This document shows, one piece after another, positions 53,749 to 64,000 of a stretch of DNA of 64,000 nt. Source of the stretch: Cubamyces lactineus (lineage: Eukaryota > Basidiomycota > Agaricomycetes > Polyporales > Polyporaceae); assembly GCA_022376465.1 (NCBI GenBank), contig JACDTU010000003.1, positions 1,922,001-1,986,000 of the forward strand, in the 5' to 3' direction. A program made the translations under genes and the position numbers. The number at the start of each line of letters is the position of its first letter. Position 1 is the first letter of the stretch. The notes below the pieces were generated by a model, which searched no databases, was not told the DNA's origin, and saw only the letters and a program-made list of their open reading frames with translations.

Positions 53749-56700
53749 ATGCTAGAGCTAAGAGTACTCAGGCTGCTGCTCGTATTCCTTGTCTTTGCGC
53801 AGGTCAAAGAGGGCCTATCAGTGCCCACACAAGCACCGATGGAGATATCACTCACACCAGCTAGTACGTCCGCTCCTACTATCGCGCACAAGTCGCGTGC
53901 GTGAGCCAGAGGTCGTCTGACTGTGGTCCGCATGCACGCTCATCCCAGAATCGCGCCGCAAGCTCCAGGGCCGCTTTTTGCACATCACTGACATGCATCC
54001 TGACCCCCACTACCGCGTCGATTCCTCGGAGAAGAAGGCGTGCCATCGGGGAAAGCCCAAAGAGGGGAAGAGGCCCGCGGGTTTCTACGGCCTGCCCTTC
54101 AGGTGAGTGAGCGAGCGATGCGACGCACCGCCTGCTGTTCCTCCACCCCATCATCTAGCGAGTGACCGGATGTTCGCAATTGACTCGTTGGACGCGGTAG
54201 CGATTGCGACGCGCCGTTTTCCCTCACGAACTATACCCTAGATTTTCTAGACAGAGAGTGGGCGGACGAAATAGACTTTGTGATATGTAAATATCGCGTC
54301 AACTCTTCCCCTCTGCCCCGCTTCGATGCTCATTCGTCTTCCGTCGCGTAGGGACAGGAGACAGTGCAAGGTACCGTCGCCCTCCCTCGCGCTCGCAGGA
54401 AAATTCGACGAGTTCTGTCTGTCTGACATACGGATCTGCGCCTCCGCCTCCGTGCGGCTGCATACAGACATGACAACGACCGTAGGCGGCCGCGCACGAC
54501 GGCGGAGATCTACGAGCTCAACCGCGCCCTGGCTCGGAAGATGGAACGCGTCTTCGTTCGGAAAGGCATCCCAGTCGTGCCCAGCATAGGTAGGCCGCGT
54601 CCTTCCCAGCGGAAGTTTCCTCGTTTTCTGGTGCATGCAGCGGCTCACGGCATGCGTGGGTGCTGCTTCACGCTCGGCGCGGCGCGTGTTCTGCAGGGAA
54701 CAACGATGTGTGGCGTACGTCTCGTCTATTCCTGTTTCGAGTGCGTGGCATTGACTTTTGGCTCGGCTTCGCTTCATTCAGCACATGTGAGTGAGCCTGG
54801 TTCGCGGAAGTGAGGCTGGCGCTGAGAGCTGCATTCGTGGATCTAGAATATTATGATGCCAGGTGAGAGAGCAGTAGCTCGGAAACCGTATACGCACCAT
54901 TCAACGTGCTTACTTGGGCCAGGCCCTAACAGCATCACCGCCGAGTTCACTTCGTGAGTGCCGCACGGCGTCTTAGCAAACCCGACCTGCTGGATTCTCA
55001 TGGCTTCTGCGTCCCAGCATTTGGCGGGCGTTTGTGCCGTTTCCGTCGTATCAGGTGTTCCAGCGTGGGGGCTATTTCTCGGTTGAGGTCATCCCAGACT
55101 CCGTGGCGGTCATCAGCCTGAACACTATGTACTTCTACGATTCAAACACAGGTACGCTTCTGCTCTTGCGATCTCGTGGCGTTGGGTCCGCGCCGCCGGA
55201 ATCTCTGACCTATTGCCATGGCGACCGGACAGCTGTGGGAGGATGTGCACGAACGGAGCCGCAAGACCCCGGGAACCTCGAACTCGACTGGCTCGAGGTG
55301 CAGTTGCAGATGTTCCGTGACAGAGGGATGCAGGTCCGACGCGCCGCTCCGATTGGCTGGACTTTTAATTGACGTTATCCACAGGTCTGGCTGTCGGGAC
55401 ACATCCCGCCGTCGTCCCGCAACTTCTACTCTGAATGCGTTAGTCTGCCTCGGTTGACGACTGATAAAATGGAAGTGGGAAGCAACGCGCTGACATTTGC
55501 TCTCTGTTTTTCTATTCAGTACGTTCGATACCTGGAGCTCTCGCTCAGGTACCAGGATACGATTCTGGGGCACGTCTATGGTGTGAGTGCTTAGACTTTC
55601 TTCTGGTGCTGCCGCCTCGTCGTCTGACATGCACTCTTCCGGACGCGGCGTTTTGGACCGTACAGCACATGAATATGGATCACGTAAGTGCTACTAGACG
55701 TCTTCTCGAAAATCCTTCTCATCTTGAACGCGACGCGGATGCAGTTCTTCCTCCTGGATGCAGAGCAGCTAGGCAATCGTACGACAGGAAGCGACGACAC
55801 GTCATTCGTAGCGGTACCGGCAGTCGACGACGACGACGACGACAGCGGCGACGGCGATGGCGACGAGGATGAGCCAGCGTCGGTTCTGAAGCACAACAAG
55901 AAGGAACTGTACAGACTGTTGCTGCAGGAATTTTCGGACCTGCCGCGAGCGCAGAACCTCAACCATGACAACTACGCGGTAGTCAACGTCGCGCCGTCCG
56001 TGGTCCCGACCTACCTCCCGTCTTTTCGCATATTTGCGTACAACACGACGGGGGAGGCATACCTGCCCGGGCAGCTCGGAGGCGCAAGCTTAGACGAGTC
56101 GCAACCAGGTCGGCCGTCGCGGTCGCTCAAGGCTCTCAGCGGCGGCCTGTGTGCGGACGCGGAGCATGCGAATTCGTGGCGATGCCATCTCGAAGAAGAG
56201 TGGCACTCGAGCCCCGAGTCACCCTCGCGGATGAATAGGCTCTGGACGCCGCTTGGATATGCACAGGTGCGCGGTGTTTGCGTTCGTGGTGGCGGCACTG
56301 TGGGCTGACCCGACCCATTTGCATCGCGTTGGGTTTGATTGATCGAATATCATCATCACAATCTGTCCTGGGGTGCACACTGGCCGACGTTACAGTACAC
56401 GCTGCGGAAGATGGACGAGGCGGACGAGTCGCACCCTCCGAAATTCAAGCTCGAGTACCTGACGTTCCCTGTCACGTCGCTGCACCCGCCGCCTAAAGGG
56501 GACGGAGCCGACGGAAACGCCACCGATAATATTGGTGCTGTCGACGCAGCCGTCAGTGCCGAGGCACATAACGGCGCTAACAAGTTTTGGTATCCGATCC
56601 CGCGCCGACACCTGCCTCGGATGCTACGAAACAACACGCTGACGAGGTCGAAGAAGTTCGCGCCGTACGGCCTGGAGGATCTGACGATACCGTCGTGGAC

Positions 56701-56794
56701 GGCGCTGGCACAGCGGCTGGGCCGGTCGAAGGCGAAACGGCTGCGACAGAAGTTCAAACAGTACATGTACATGGGAGCGGCGGGCGAGGTGTAG
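53749..56794 (+). CDS. PPN1: Endopolyphosphatase (Ppn1 family)
   Basis: Vacuolar calcineurin-like metallophosphoesterase that cuts inorganic polyphosphate. MLELRVLRLLLVFLVFAQ is a signal anchor. Catalytic motifs: GRFLHITDMHPDPHYRVDSS, then SDCDAPFSLTNYTLDFLDRE, IDFVIWTGDSARHDND, GIPVVPSIGNNDVWPHNIMM, PGPNSITAEFTSIWRAF, ISLNTMYFYDSN, DPGNLELDWLEVQL, VWLSGHIPPS, ILGHVYG and HMNMDH. An acidic Asp stretch (VDDDDDDSGDGDGDEDE) separates the core from a C-terminal region ending YMGAAGEV-stop. Exons around the core are tiny but phase-consistent: 53749-53863, 53949-54102, 54201-54286, 54352-54370, 54468-54589, 54697-54714, 54782-54786, 54847-54862, 54923-54953, then 55018 onward. The ATG at 53749 is the first in frame before the hydrophobic segment. 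Confidence 0.9.
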
Positions 56795-57774
56795 GTGGCT
56801 ATATGGCTGTGTGCGAGAGCTGTGAGGGTGTCTGGGTGGAAGCTGTCGTCATTTGTGATGTGTGCGTTTTGTGTACAGTAGGGAGGTATGTTGAGCACTC
56901 GCTGGCTATGCGGTGGGTGGATCACCGGATGATGGGATGGGCTTGTTCCTGCGGCGGATCAGGCGGCGGTGTGATGAAGGCGATGGGGGCGGAGGAGGCC
57001 AGGAACGGGGCCGGAGGGAGAGCGCGGGTCTGGGCGAGGAGAGGCCGGAAGCGGACGTGAGCGTGGGCGTGGGCGTGGGGAAGTGGGATGGCGGAAGAGC
57101 GTCGTTGAGAGTTGCCTTGACCACCGACAACGTTGTCCCATCCACAGTCACACATTTCTTGCCATCTGAACTTTCCACTCCTTCCGTCCTGCCGGGCATA
57201 TTCTCCTGTGACCGTCCTCGTCCGTTTTCGCTGTTTTGTATTTACCTTTGCGCCCGAGGATCTGACCGAAGAGGACTCGGGGGACTCGCCACTGGCTTCG
57301 GATTGAGCACAGCTACCGTACCGCTGCTGCTAGTCTGCTGCACGTCTTCGCTGCTCGTGCTGCTGCTCTGGCCCTAGCGTGCATTTGCGGCTGTTGCATA
57401 ATTTCCTGGCTCTACTCTCAGGCTTCGATTCGATTTCAGACGTTCGCATTCGATAGGATCATCAGCTCATCTGCATCAGCCTCGCCAGCCCTTCTCCCTT
57501 TTTACTCCCACCTCCTCATCCTCCTCAAGCCCTTTCTCGTCACTTCCCGTTCCCGTTTCCCGTCCCTCTCCTTTGCCTGATCTCTCTCTCCCTCTCTCTC
57601 CCTCCTCCCCCATCCTCCCCTCTCTTTCGTTCGCGCACGGCTGGGCCGCTTCAGGATCTCTGCATCCCCCTCAATCACTGTCCTTACCATTCCTTTCCTT
57701 CACCACTCCCCTCCCTCTCCCATCCTCGCACTCGCCCTCGCGCCCGTCTCCTCTATCTATATCTACTTATCTGC
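56795..57774. other. Long intergenic region, probable RFX promoter and 5' UTR
   Basis: Nearly 1 kb. The first half is G-rich with Gly/Arg-type chance frames. The second half (57480-57770) is a long CT-rich stretch leading into the RFX start codon. No gene is recognised. Confidence 0.45.
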
Positions 57775-60700
57775 ATGGCGGCCGTGAACTTTCAGATGGC
57801 CGCAAACGTCCCGTTCGACTTTCTCCCTGGTGCACACCTCCACTCTCGCTCGAACTCCGTCTCCTCCTCGTCCTCGCACTCCCCCGGCTCGCGGCCCCAG
57901 TCTTCCCAGGGCGGCGGCGTTCTGCGCTCCTCGGCCGGCCTCCCCCCGTCCGCAGAAGACCTCTACCGCGCTTCTTTCCACACCACCAACTCCTTCGACC
58001 ACGCCCGCAACACCTCCGACGCCTCCCTCTCCTCTGCGTACTCGCTCGACCTCGCCACCCCCGCAGACTCCCCGCCCAACCACAACATCACGAACCCCGC
58101 CCTCAAGGGCCACTTGCGTCAGACCCACATCCGTGCACGCGTCTCCGCCTCCCCATACCCCCGCGACACGGAGTCTGTCCACTCCTCCTCGAGCGAGACC
58201 GAGGACATCTCCATGTACCTCGCCGCCACCGGCCCAGAGTACCATCCCACGATGTACGCCGCTCCTCCCCCAACGATGATGCCCACCCCGGAGTCCATGC
58301 ACGCGCCCGGCGCTGCGTATGGCAGGATGGCCCTCAGCCCTGACCACGCCTTGGAGAAGCTCGCGGCCAACGTCCGCGCCGCGACGACGACGAGTGCGTC
58401 GGACAGGGCGAAGCAGATATTCGTGCAGGCCTGGTATGTCCCTCCTTGTTTTCCGTGCCCGGCGACACTAAGCGCTCATATGTCCCCCTTCTTCCTATTC
58501 CATTCCCCTCTATGTCCTTTTGCTATCATTCCCCCTCGCCGCCCTTGTTCCCTTCTTGCAGGTTGACGGCGAACTACTCTCCGTACCCCGACGGGAACGT
58601 CCCCCGCCAGGGTTTGTACTTCTCGTACCGCCGGGTTTGCGATCAGTATGGGATCCCACATATCAATACCGCCACGCTCGGAAAGGCGATCAGGCTATGT
58701 TTCCCTACAATCAAAACAAGACGTCTGGGGGTCCGAGGGAACAGCAAGTATCATTGTGCGTGTTTTTGTCCTTCGATCATGATTCTGCCAGCGCTTGATT
58801 GACGCTGACCTCAAACTATCTCTGTCCCGTCTTTGGTGTGACAGATTGCGGCATCCGTCCAGCGACGTCCGCAGAGGCCGAGTTCCTCCAGGATTACATC
58901 CGCAAGTCAAACAACAATGCGGCCCAGCAGTCTGTAAACGCAGCGCGCATGGCGAACGACCAGGGCGACGGCAACCGTGGTGGCTCCGACGAGGACGAGG
59001 AGGACGAGTCCGAGGGCCCTGGGTCCGGCGCCGCATCAAAGCGCAACTCGTTGAATTTGTCCAGTGGCGCGAAAGCCCCGGCAATCTTCGCCGACGAGAA
59101 GACGCCTACTGCGGCGAGCCTGCTCTCGCAAGCTCAGGCCACTCAGCGGCCGGCGAGCACCTTCCCTGCGCAAGCTCCGATACGGAGGCACCCTGGGCAA
59201 GAGGGGCTTGCAGTCCCCTCGCAGCCGTCACCGTCCGGGAGCGTGCCCCCACCCATACAGATGATGAGCGGGAGCACGGCCACGTCCGTGAGACAACTGC
59301 CCAACTTCCCATCCATTGACGAGGCGGTCGGCGCGAACTCGACGACGCCGCAGAGCATCGCCGCGCGTGAGGTGTGGCAGTGGTTCCAAGATCATCTAGA
59401 TGCGCTGTTGGAGAGCATCCGCACGTACAGGTTCGACCAGTTCGAACTTCATCTCCGCTCGTTCTGGTCGAGCCTTACTGGCGCCCATCGCGAGGTGGTA
59501 CACGCACCGGCTGTCGCAGGTCTCATGGCCAAGGCGGATGCCATCGTGTACGATGTAAGTCGTTGCGCAGCCGACAGCGAAGCCTGATACTCATTAGATC
59601 ACTGCAGGAAATTCTCGAGATGTTGCGGTCACAGATGCTCTCACCCATCTCACCGGCGTCGCTGGCCGGGCTGCGTCAGCTAGCGGACAAGATGGAGAAG
59701 ATCCTGCTCGTGGCCCTCGATTCCTATGGAAACACGTTCGTCGAGCCCAAAGTTGAGTTGGGCGCCCGCTTCGGACATCTTGTCTGTGAGTAAACTGCCG
59801 CTTCTCCCGTGATTTAGTCGCCGCAGCCGAGCTCATCGAGGCTTTAGTGCGCTTCCTGGACATCTACCAGGTGACCCAGGCACTCAACACCGTCCTGACG
59901 AACCAGAAGCAGCTCATGGAGATGCGCCGCTCGTGGGCAAAGATCGACTTTGAGTCTGTGCGGAATCAGTCTGCGCTCGTGTGTAACTGCCGCCACGAAG
60001 ACCTCGTGCAGCTCCTCGAGGGCGAGTTCGTCGCCGTGCTCGACAGCCTGTCCAAGAGCCAGGACCCTGTACGGGACGTCATGGCCTGGGCAGACAAGTG
60101 CTGCGAACGGCTCATGGGCGGCCGAGGCGGTGGTGTGGAGGACCGGACGACGATGAGTTCGCGGAGCGTTCTCATCCGATGGGGCTATGTTACCAGTCAA
60201 GTCATGCGCGACTTGGTAGGCAGATTCATCATTCTGACGATAGCTGAGAAAGATATGCTGATCATCGCTTCTTGTGCAGACTATCAGGAGCGATCCCGCG
60301 TTCGGTGCCTTCCAGATCTTGAAGCTGTTCTTGGAGTGAGTTGCAGCCTCAGCCCCTTGTGCCGATCCTGGCTTAACGCCTGCCATTCTTTCTCAGTGAC
60401 TGGATCGCTCTGAACGTCCTGCGCAATGTCGCGTTGTCAACGAACTCCGTGGCAGCGTCCGTGGAGCCCGTCATGCAGCAACAGTTCTTCACGCTCTCGC
60501 CTATGGCAGGGCAGGAGAGCTTCCCCAACACGACGCTCGACGTCCGCCCTGGCGCGGCGATGGCACATACCCCGACGACGTCGAGCATGATTGCCGCGCT
60601 ACAGGGAGACAGCTTCGGGAGCGGAACGCTCGACCCGACGTCCACCTTCCCCGCCGACGCGTTCGGCCTGCCCTACATTGACGGCGCGTCGTCTCAGGAC

Positions 60701-60868
60701 GACCTCTCCGTGCACACTTCGGGCCTGAGCTTCCCCGACTACGGGTCAGGCACGTTCGAGGTTCCCGCTTTCACGCCCCAAGACCTGGGCATCAGTACGA
60801 CCGGCACGCCACCGTCCGCGAGCAGCGACCCGGAGAACGAGTCCGAGTCGGTCAAGGCCGAGTCATGA
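57775..60868 (+). CDS. RFX-family transcription factor
   Basis: Winged-helix DNA-binding regulator. Fungal members (Crt1/Rfx1, Sak1) control ribonucleotide reductase genes and cell-cycle exit. The N-terminal 210 residues are Ser/Pro/His-rich and predicted disordered. The RFX domain follows: FVQAWLTANYSPYPDGNVPR, QGLYFSYRRVCDQYGIPHIN, TATLGKAIRLCFPTIKTRRL, GVRGNSKYHY, CGIRP, including the Arg/Lys residues that contact the X-box. The middle region has another disordered stretch, then helical extended-domain sequence (VWQWFQDHLDALLESIRTYR, FDQFELHLRSFWSSLTGAHR, LRSQMLSPISPASLAGLRQL, KQLMEMRRSWAKIDFESVRN). The C-terminus is Ser/Thr/Pro-rich and acidic, ending ESVKAES-stop. At least six introns are seen. 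The ATG at 57775 follows a CT-rich leader. Confidence 0.9.
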
Positions 60869-61404
60869 ACGCCTCCTCGAAATGAAGACAGCCGTTTCCA
60901 GTTATGTGGTGGATACATGGGGCTTTGCGGACGTCGTCTTCTCCCTCCCTCTCTCTCTGTCTCCCTACCCTACGTATATAACCACACTAATGTTTCGTCT
61001 GATGCTCTCGGCTGCTAGTAATTATTGACTTTCGATGCGCTGCTGTATTGACGTACGTACGCTTTCTCGCCCTCCTTTAACCGCCCTTTTTGCGCTATAT
61101 TGCACCTGTCGTTCCCAACGAATGTATCCCATCCTTTTTTGCCAGGGAGATGTACTGGACACAACTGTGATACCACCCCCAGAATCCGGCCTCACTTCAC
61201 ACTCAGAACACAGACAAAAACAATATCACAACAGTCATTTTTCGAACGAACGCGCGAGCGTGTGTGGTCTGATCGCAGAGAGAGAGGAACTATGTGTGCC
61301 GTGCGATTGTGAGTGGCGAGTGTACGGTAGCATGTGCAACGACGATTACAGAATAAGTAGTCCAACCTATAAAGCCCGATATACCATCTGAAGTCGTCGT
61401 CATA
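60869..61404. other. Intergenic gap between convergent genes
   Basis: 536 bp between RFX (+) and BFR1 (-), AT-richer than the genes, with CT repeats near 60945 and CGTACGTACG near 61050. It likely holds both 3' UTRs. Confidence 0.45.
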
Positions 61405-63229
61405 TCATGAGGCCTCCGCCTCCTGCTCCTGCACAGTTTCTAGCTTCTCGTCTACGGGTTCCGCAGGGACGGCCGTCGATGGGAGGTCCGTCGACGCAGG
61501 AGTGGGTGCAGGCTCGGCGGGCAGCTCGGCACCGCCGTTCGGAGGCTTAACGTCGTTCGACGCAGCGGGAGCCTCGACATTGTCCGCGGACTTGCCCAGA
61601 AGCCGGCGAATCTCCGCCTCCGCCTTCGCCTTGTTCTCCGCGGTGACCCGCGCCTGGTTCGCCTCGAACCACGCCTTCTTTGTCTTCAGGTCCTCGATGA
61701 CCCGGGGCACGTCAGCGGGGGAGGTAGGCGGCGGTATTGAGAGGGTGAGGAGCGCAGACAGGGTGGGCAAGGGGACGTTGAGCTGGCCGCTCGGGCTCGG
61801 GGAGTCCGCGCCATTGCTCTCGCCTGCAGGCGTCGCGGGCTTCGCACCACCCTTCTTGCCGCCCTTCTTCTTCCCACCGCCGACAAAGTACGCCTCCTCG
61901 TCCTCGCCCTTCTTCTTGCGCACGACGGCACCCTCCGGCACCGCCTCGACCTTGCGCAGCTCGAGCTTGGGCACGCCCGCGAGGTCAGACTTCTCCGTGA
62001 GTGGCTTCTGGGAGGACAACGTGGCGGAGGACGACTTTCCGGAGAAGTAATCGATGAGAGTCTGGCAGTCCTCGATCTGGGCTTGGAACGCGGGGATCTC
62101 AGCCTCCTCACGCAGCCGGTCCGCGATCTCCTTCTTCTTGGCCTCTTCCTCCGCCGCACGTTGTGCACGTGCACGCTCCGCACGCCGTGCACGATCCTCG
62201 TTGAGCTTCGCGTAGAACCGGTCGTTGGCCTCCTTGAAGCGCTGCGCAGACTCACGCTTGCGGTTGTACAGTTCGTCCAGTTGGTTCTGCAATGAGGTAC
62301 GTTCGTCCAGCAACTTGCTCCGGCTCGCATACGCCTCGTCGCTTTCCTTCTTCAGCTCATCCAGCTCAGCCTTGATCTCATCGAACCGCTTGGAGATAGC
62401 CTGCGCCTCCGGGTCGTCGAGCTGCTTACGCAACTCGTCTGCCTTCGCGCGGTCGGCCTCGATGGACTCCTGCTCAGTCTGGAAACCTTCCACTATCCGC
62501 CTGCTACGCTTCCACTGGCTGATTTCCTGGAGAGCACGCTTCTCCTCGACGAGTTTGAGGTTGCCAGACTCAACTTGTCTCTCCAATTGCCTTGTAAGGT
62601 AAGTGAGTATGAAGTAAGATAGCCTCGTGGAAGAAGGTTAATGTACCTGATCCGTTCGTCGACCTCGGCAACCGTCTTGTAAGGAATTTTGGCCTTCGCG
62701 GCGTTCAGGTCTTTAATCTTGTTAGGTTGAGGCGTAAGTGTTGGTTAATGCGTCATAGGTGTTGGCACGCACCTTCTTTTGGATCCCGTCCTGCAGAGTC
62801 TTGAGCTGCTCGATGACCTTGCCTCGAGAGAGCTTGTTTGTCGACTGCTGGCCGCGGATGCTGTCGAGCTCTGCCTTCAGTGCATTCCGTCTCTCGCTTC
62901 CGGGGCCGGACTTGGACGTGAGGGCAATCTTCTCCTTGACCGCGGTCTATGCCGATGTGAAGGGCGTATGAACTTCGGAGTCGGCGAGCAGGGCCGAGTG
63001 CTGGCGAACTCACCAGCTTGAGCTGGACTGCGTCAATTTCGGTCTTGATTTTGTTCTGCTCCGCGTCATAGAGCGTCTTGTCTGGCTTCCCAGGGCCGTA
63101 GACGACGGCGGCGATCTCCTGGACCTCGACGGTAGTCGTGGCAGGGCTAGCGGTGCCGGAGGGCGTGGCCGACTTGGCGGGCTTTTTAGCTGCGCCGTTC
63201 GTTGCGGCAGGCTTCGACTTTGGGGCCAT
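61405..63229 (-). CDS. BFR1: Bfr1-like nuclear segregation / polysome-associated protein
   Basis: Bfr1 is an ER- and polysome-associated coiled-coil RNA-binding protein linked to ploidy control. The start is MAPKSKPAATNGAAKKPAKS at 63229, then VYGPGKPDKTLYDAEQNKIK, TEIDAVQLKL. The spliced middle exons read SGPGSERRNALKAELDSIRG, QQSTNKLSRGKVIEQLKTLQ, AKIPYKTVAEVDERIRQLER. A long charged coiled coil follows (residues about 190-390, for example EADRAKADELRKQLDD and ERARAQRAAEEEAKKKEIAD) and the Bfr1 motif AFQAQIEDCQTLIDYFSGKS. A GGGKKKGGKKGGAKP linker and a helical tail (VIEDLKTKKAWFEANQARVT) precede the acidic end EQEAEAS-stop. Four exons. The motif order and length (about 560 residues) fit fungal BFR1. 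Confidence 0.88.
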
Positions 63230-63579
63230 TGCGGAAGAGAGCGTGGGTGGGTGAGGATGCGGACGAAAGGCGAGGCACAGGAGGAGATGACAGTTGAGCA
63301 GCAAAGGAGTGGGGGAGCGGGCGTGAGAAGGCGGTGGTTACAGGCTCAGTCGATTCGCGTTTCCCGTGACGTGGCTGGCGGACGCCTGAGCCTCGAATTC
63401 ACGCGCGCTCACTCTTACGTGCTCGTCGGTGTCCGCATCAGACGCGTTATTAGTGGGGCAATGTATACGTGCTAGTAGGTAGAAACAATACATAGTCGAC
63501 AGAAAACCGAGAGAAGATGCACAAGTACAGATGCAGCAGGCAGGCAGAGTAGATGGATAGATGCGAGACGTGTCCGGGT
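63230..63579. other. Intergenic gap, BFR1 promoter and NHP2 3' flank
   Basis: 350 bp between two minus-strand genes. It contains the BFR1 upstream region. I see no additional gene. Confidence 0.45.
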
Positions 63580-64000
63580 TCAAAATATGAGCTTCTGGTC
63601 CAGCTGCTGCACCTCCTTACAGCTCTCGTCGTACATTTCCCGGTAGTCCTCGTCCTTCTCCTCATCGCCCTCCTTCGACTTTGCCTTCTTCTTTTTCTGG
63701 TCGGGACAGACCATCACGCAACTTGTTGGCCGCTTCGTCGCGCTTGCGTGTCCGAGCTCCTCCTTGGAGGGCACAAAGACGTACGGGATACCCGCATCCT
63801 CAGCCATGATGGGCAAATGTGAGATGATGTCGATGGGTGTGATATCGGCGGCGAGGATGAGCAAGCTAGCGAATGAAATTCAATGTAGTCCATATGTACT
63901 GCTCGTGAGAGCACTTACCCCTTCTCCCCTTTCCGAATGGCCTTCACGACCTCCTTGACACCTCGCTTGACTTGCCGTTGCTTCGAAGCTGGAATGAATA
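63580..64000 (-). CDS. NHP2: L7Ae-family RNA-binding protein, probably NHP2 (partial)
   Basis: The 3' part of a gene that begins beyond the window. The visible exons read RQVKRGVKEVVKAIRKGEKG, then LLILAADITPIDIISHLPIM, AEDAGIPYVFVPSKEELGHA and SATKRPTSCVMVCP, which is the L7Ae/L30e fold that binds kink-turn RNA. A Lys-rich stretch and an acidic tail follow (YREMYDESCKEVQQLDQKLI), ending F-stop at 63580. KRGVKEVVKAIRKGEKGL and DITPID...PVMCED-type segments are those of NHP2 in H/ACA snoRNPs, which guide pseudouridylation; SNU13 is a close relative with a shorter tail. The C-terminal extension is longer than in yeast Nhp2. At least one intron lies at about 63866-63918. Confidence 0.82.

Noticed and set aside
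1..64000. CRISPR arrays, bacterial operons, rRNA or tRNA genes
   Set aside because: No regularly spaced repeats of that type were seen, the genes are intron-bearing fungal genes, and I found no convincing tRNA or rRNA sequence by eye.

Overview
The window is nuclear DNA of a filamentous basidiomycete, most likely an Agaricomycete and possibly a polypore-type wood or litter fungus (inference). The evidence is dense genes on both strands, many short (about 50-70 nt) GT..AG introns, fungal versions of housekeeping proteins, Agaricomycete-style F-box families, and full-length Ty1/copia and Ty3/gypsy retrotransposons.

Left arm (1-14.7 kb): the 5' end of an RS-rich protein (-), mitochondrial ClpX (+), RanBP1 (-), the COPII cargo receptor Emp24/TMED2 (+), a kinesin-8 (-), dihydroorotase (+) and a LONRF-type RING + LON-domain protein (+). 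Several pairs share divergent promoters of about 270-350 bp.

Middle (15.8-35.5 kb): a lineage-specific F-box cluster of three tandem paralogues. The middle copy is a pseudogene (frameshift, nonsense codon) and its second exon is cut by a 13,979-bp Ty1/copia element with 534-bp LTRs and the target duplication CTCCC. That element was hit inside its integrase region by a 7,657-bp Ty3/gypsy chromovirus with 417-bp LTRs and the target duplication CAGTG. The gypsy element has Gag, a -1 frameshift into Pol with a C-terminal chromodomain, and a compact downstream module of three further ORFs: two small membrane proteins and a zinc-knuckle protein. Both elements have long leaders with almost no AUG and an open frame that runs in phase into Gag. 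A 432-bp palindromic MITE lies just beyond the copia element.

Right arm (35.8-64 kb): glucose-6-phosphate dehydrogenase (-), THOC5 (+), Ubc8/UBE2H (-), three MARVEL-type four-span membrane proteins in a row (-), one of which is split into five short exons, acetoacetyl-CoA synthetase (-), a small unknown protein (+), endopolyphosphatase Ppn1 with a run of micro-exons over its catalytic core (+), an RFX transcription factor (+), BFR1 (-) and the 3' end of an L7Ae-family protein resembling NHP2 (-).

Most genes are independent housekeeping loci, not an operon-like system. The genes that do work together are the retrotransposon modules. Coordinates of spliced genes run from the inferred ATG to the stop. 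Exon structures were worked out by eye from splice consensus, phase and family motifs.
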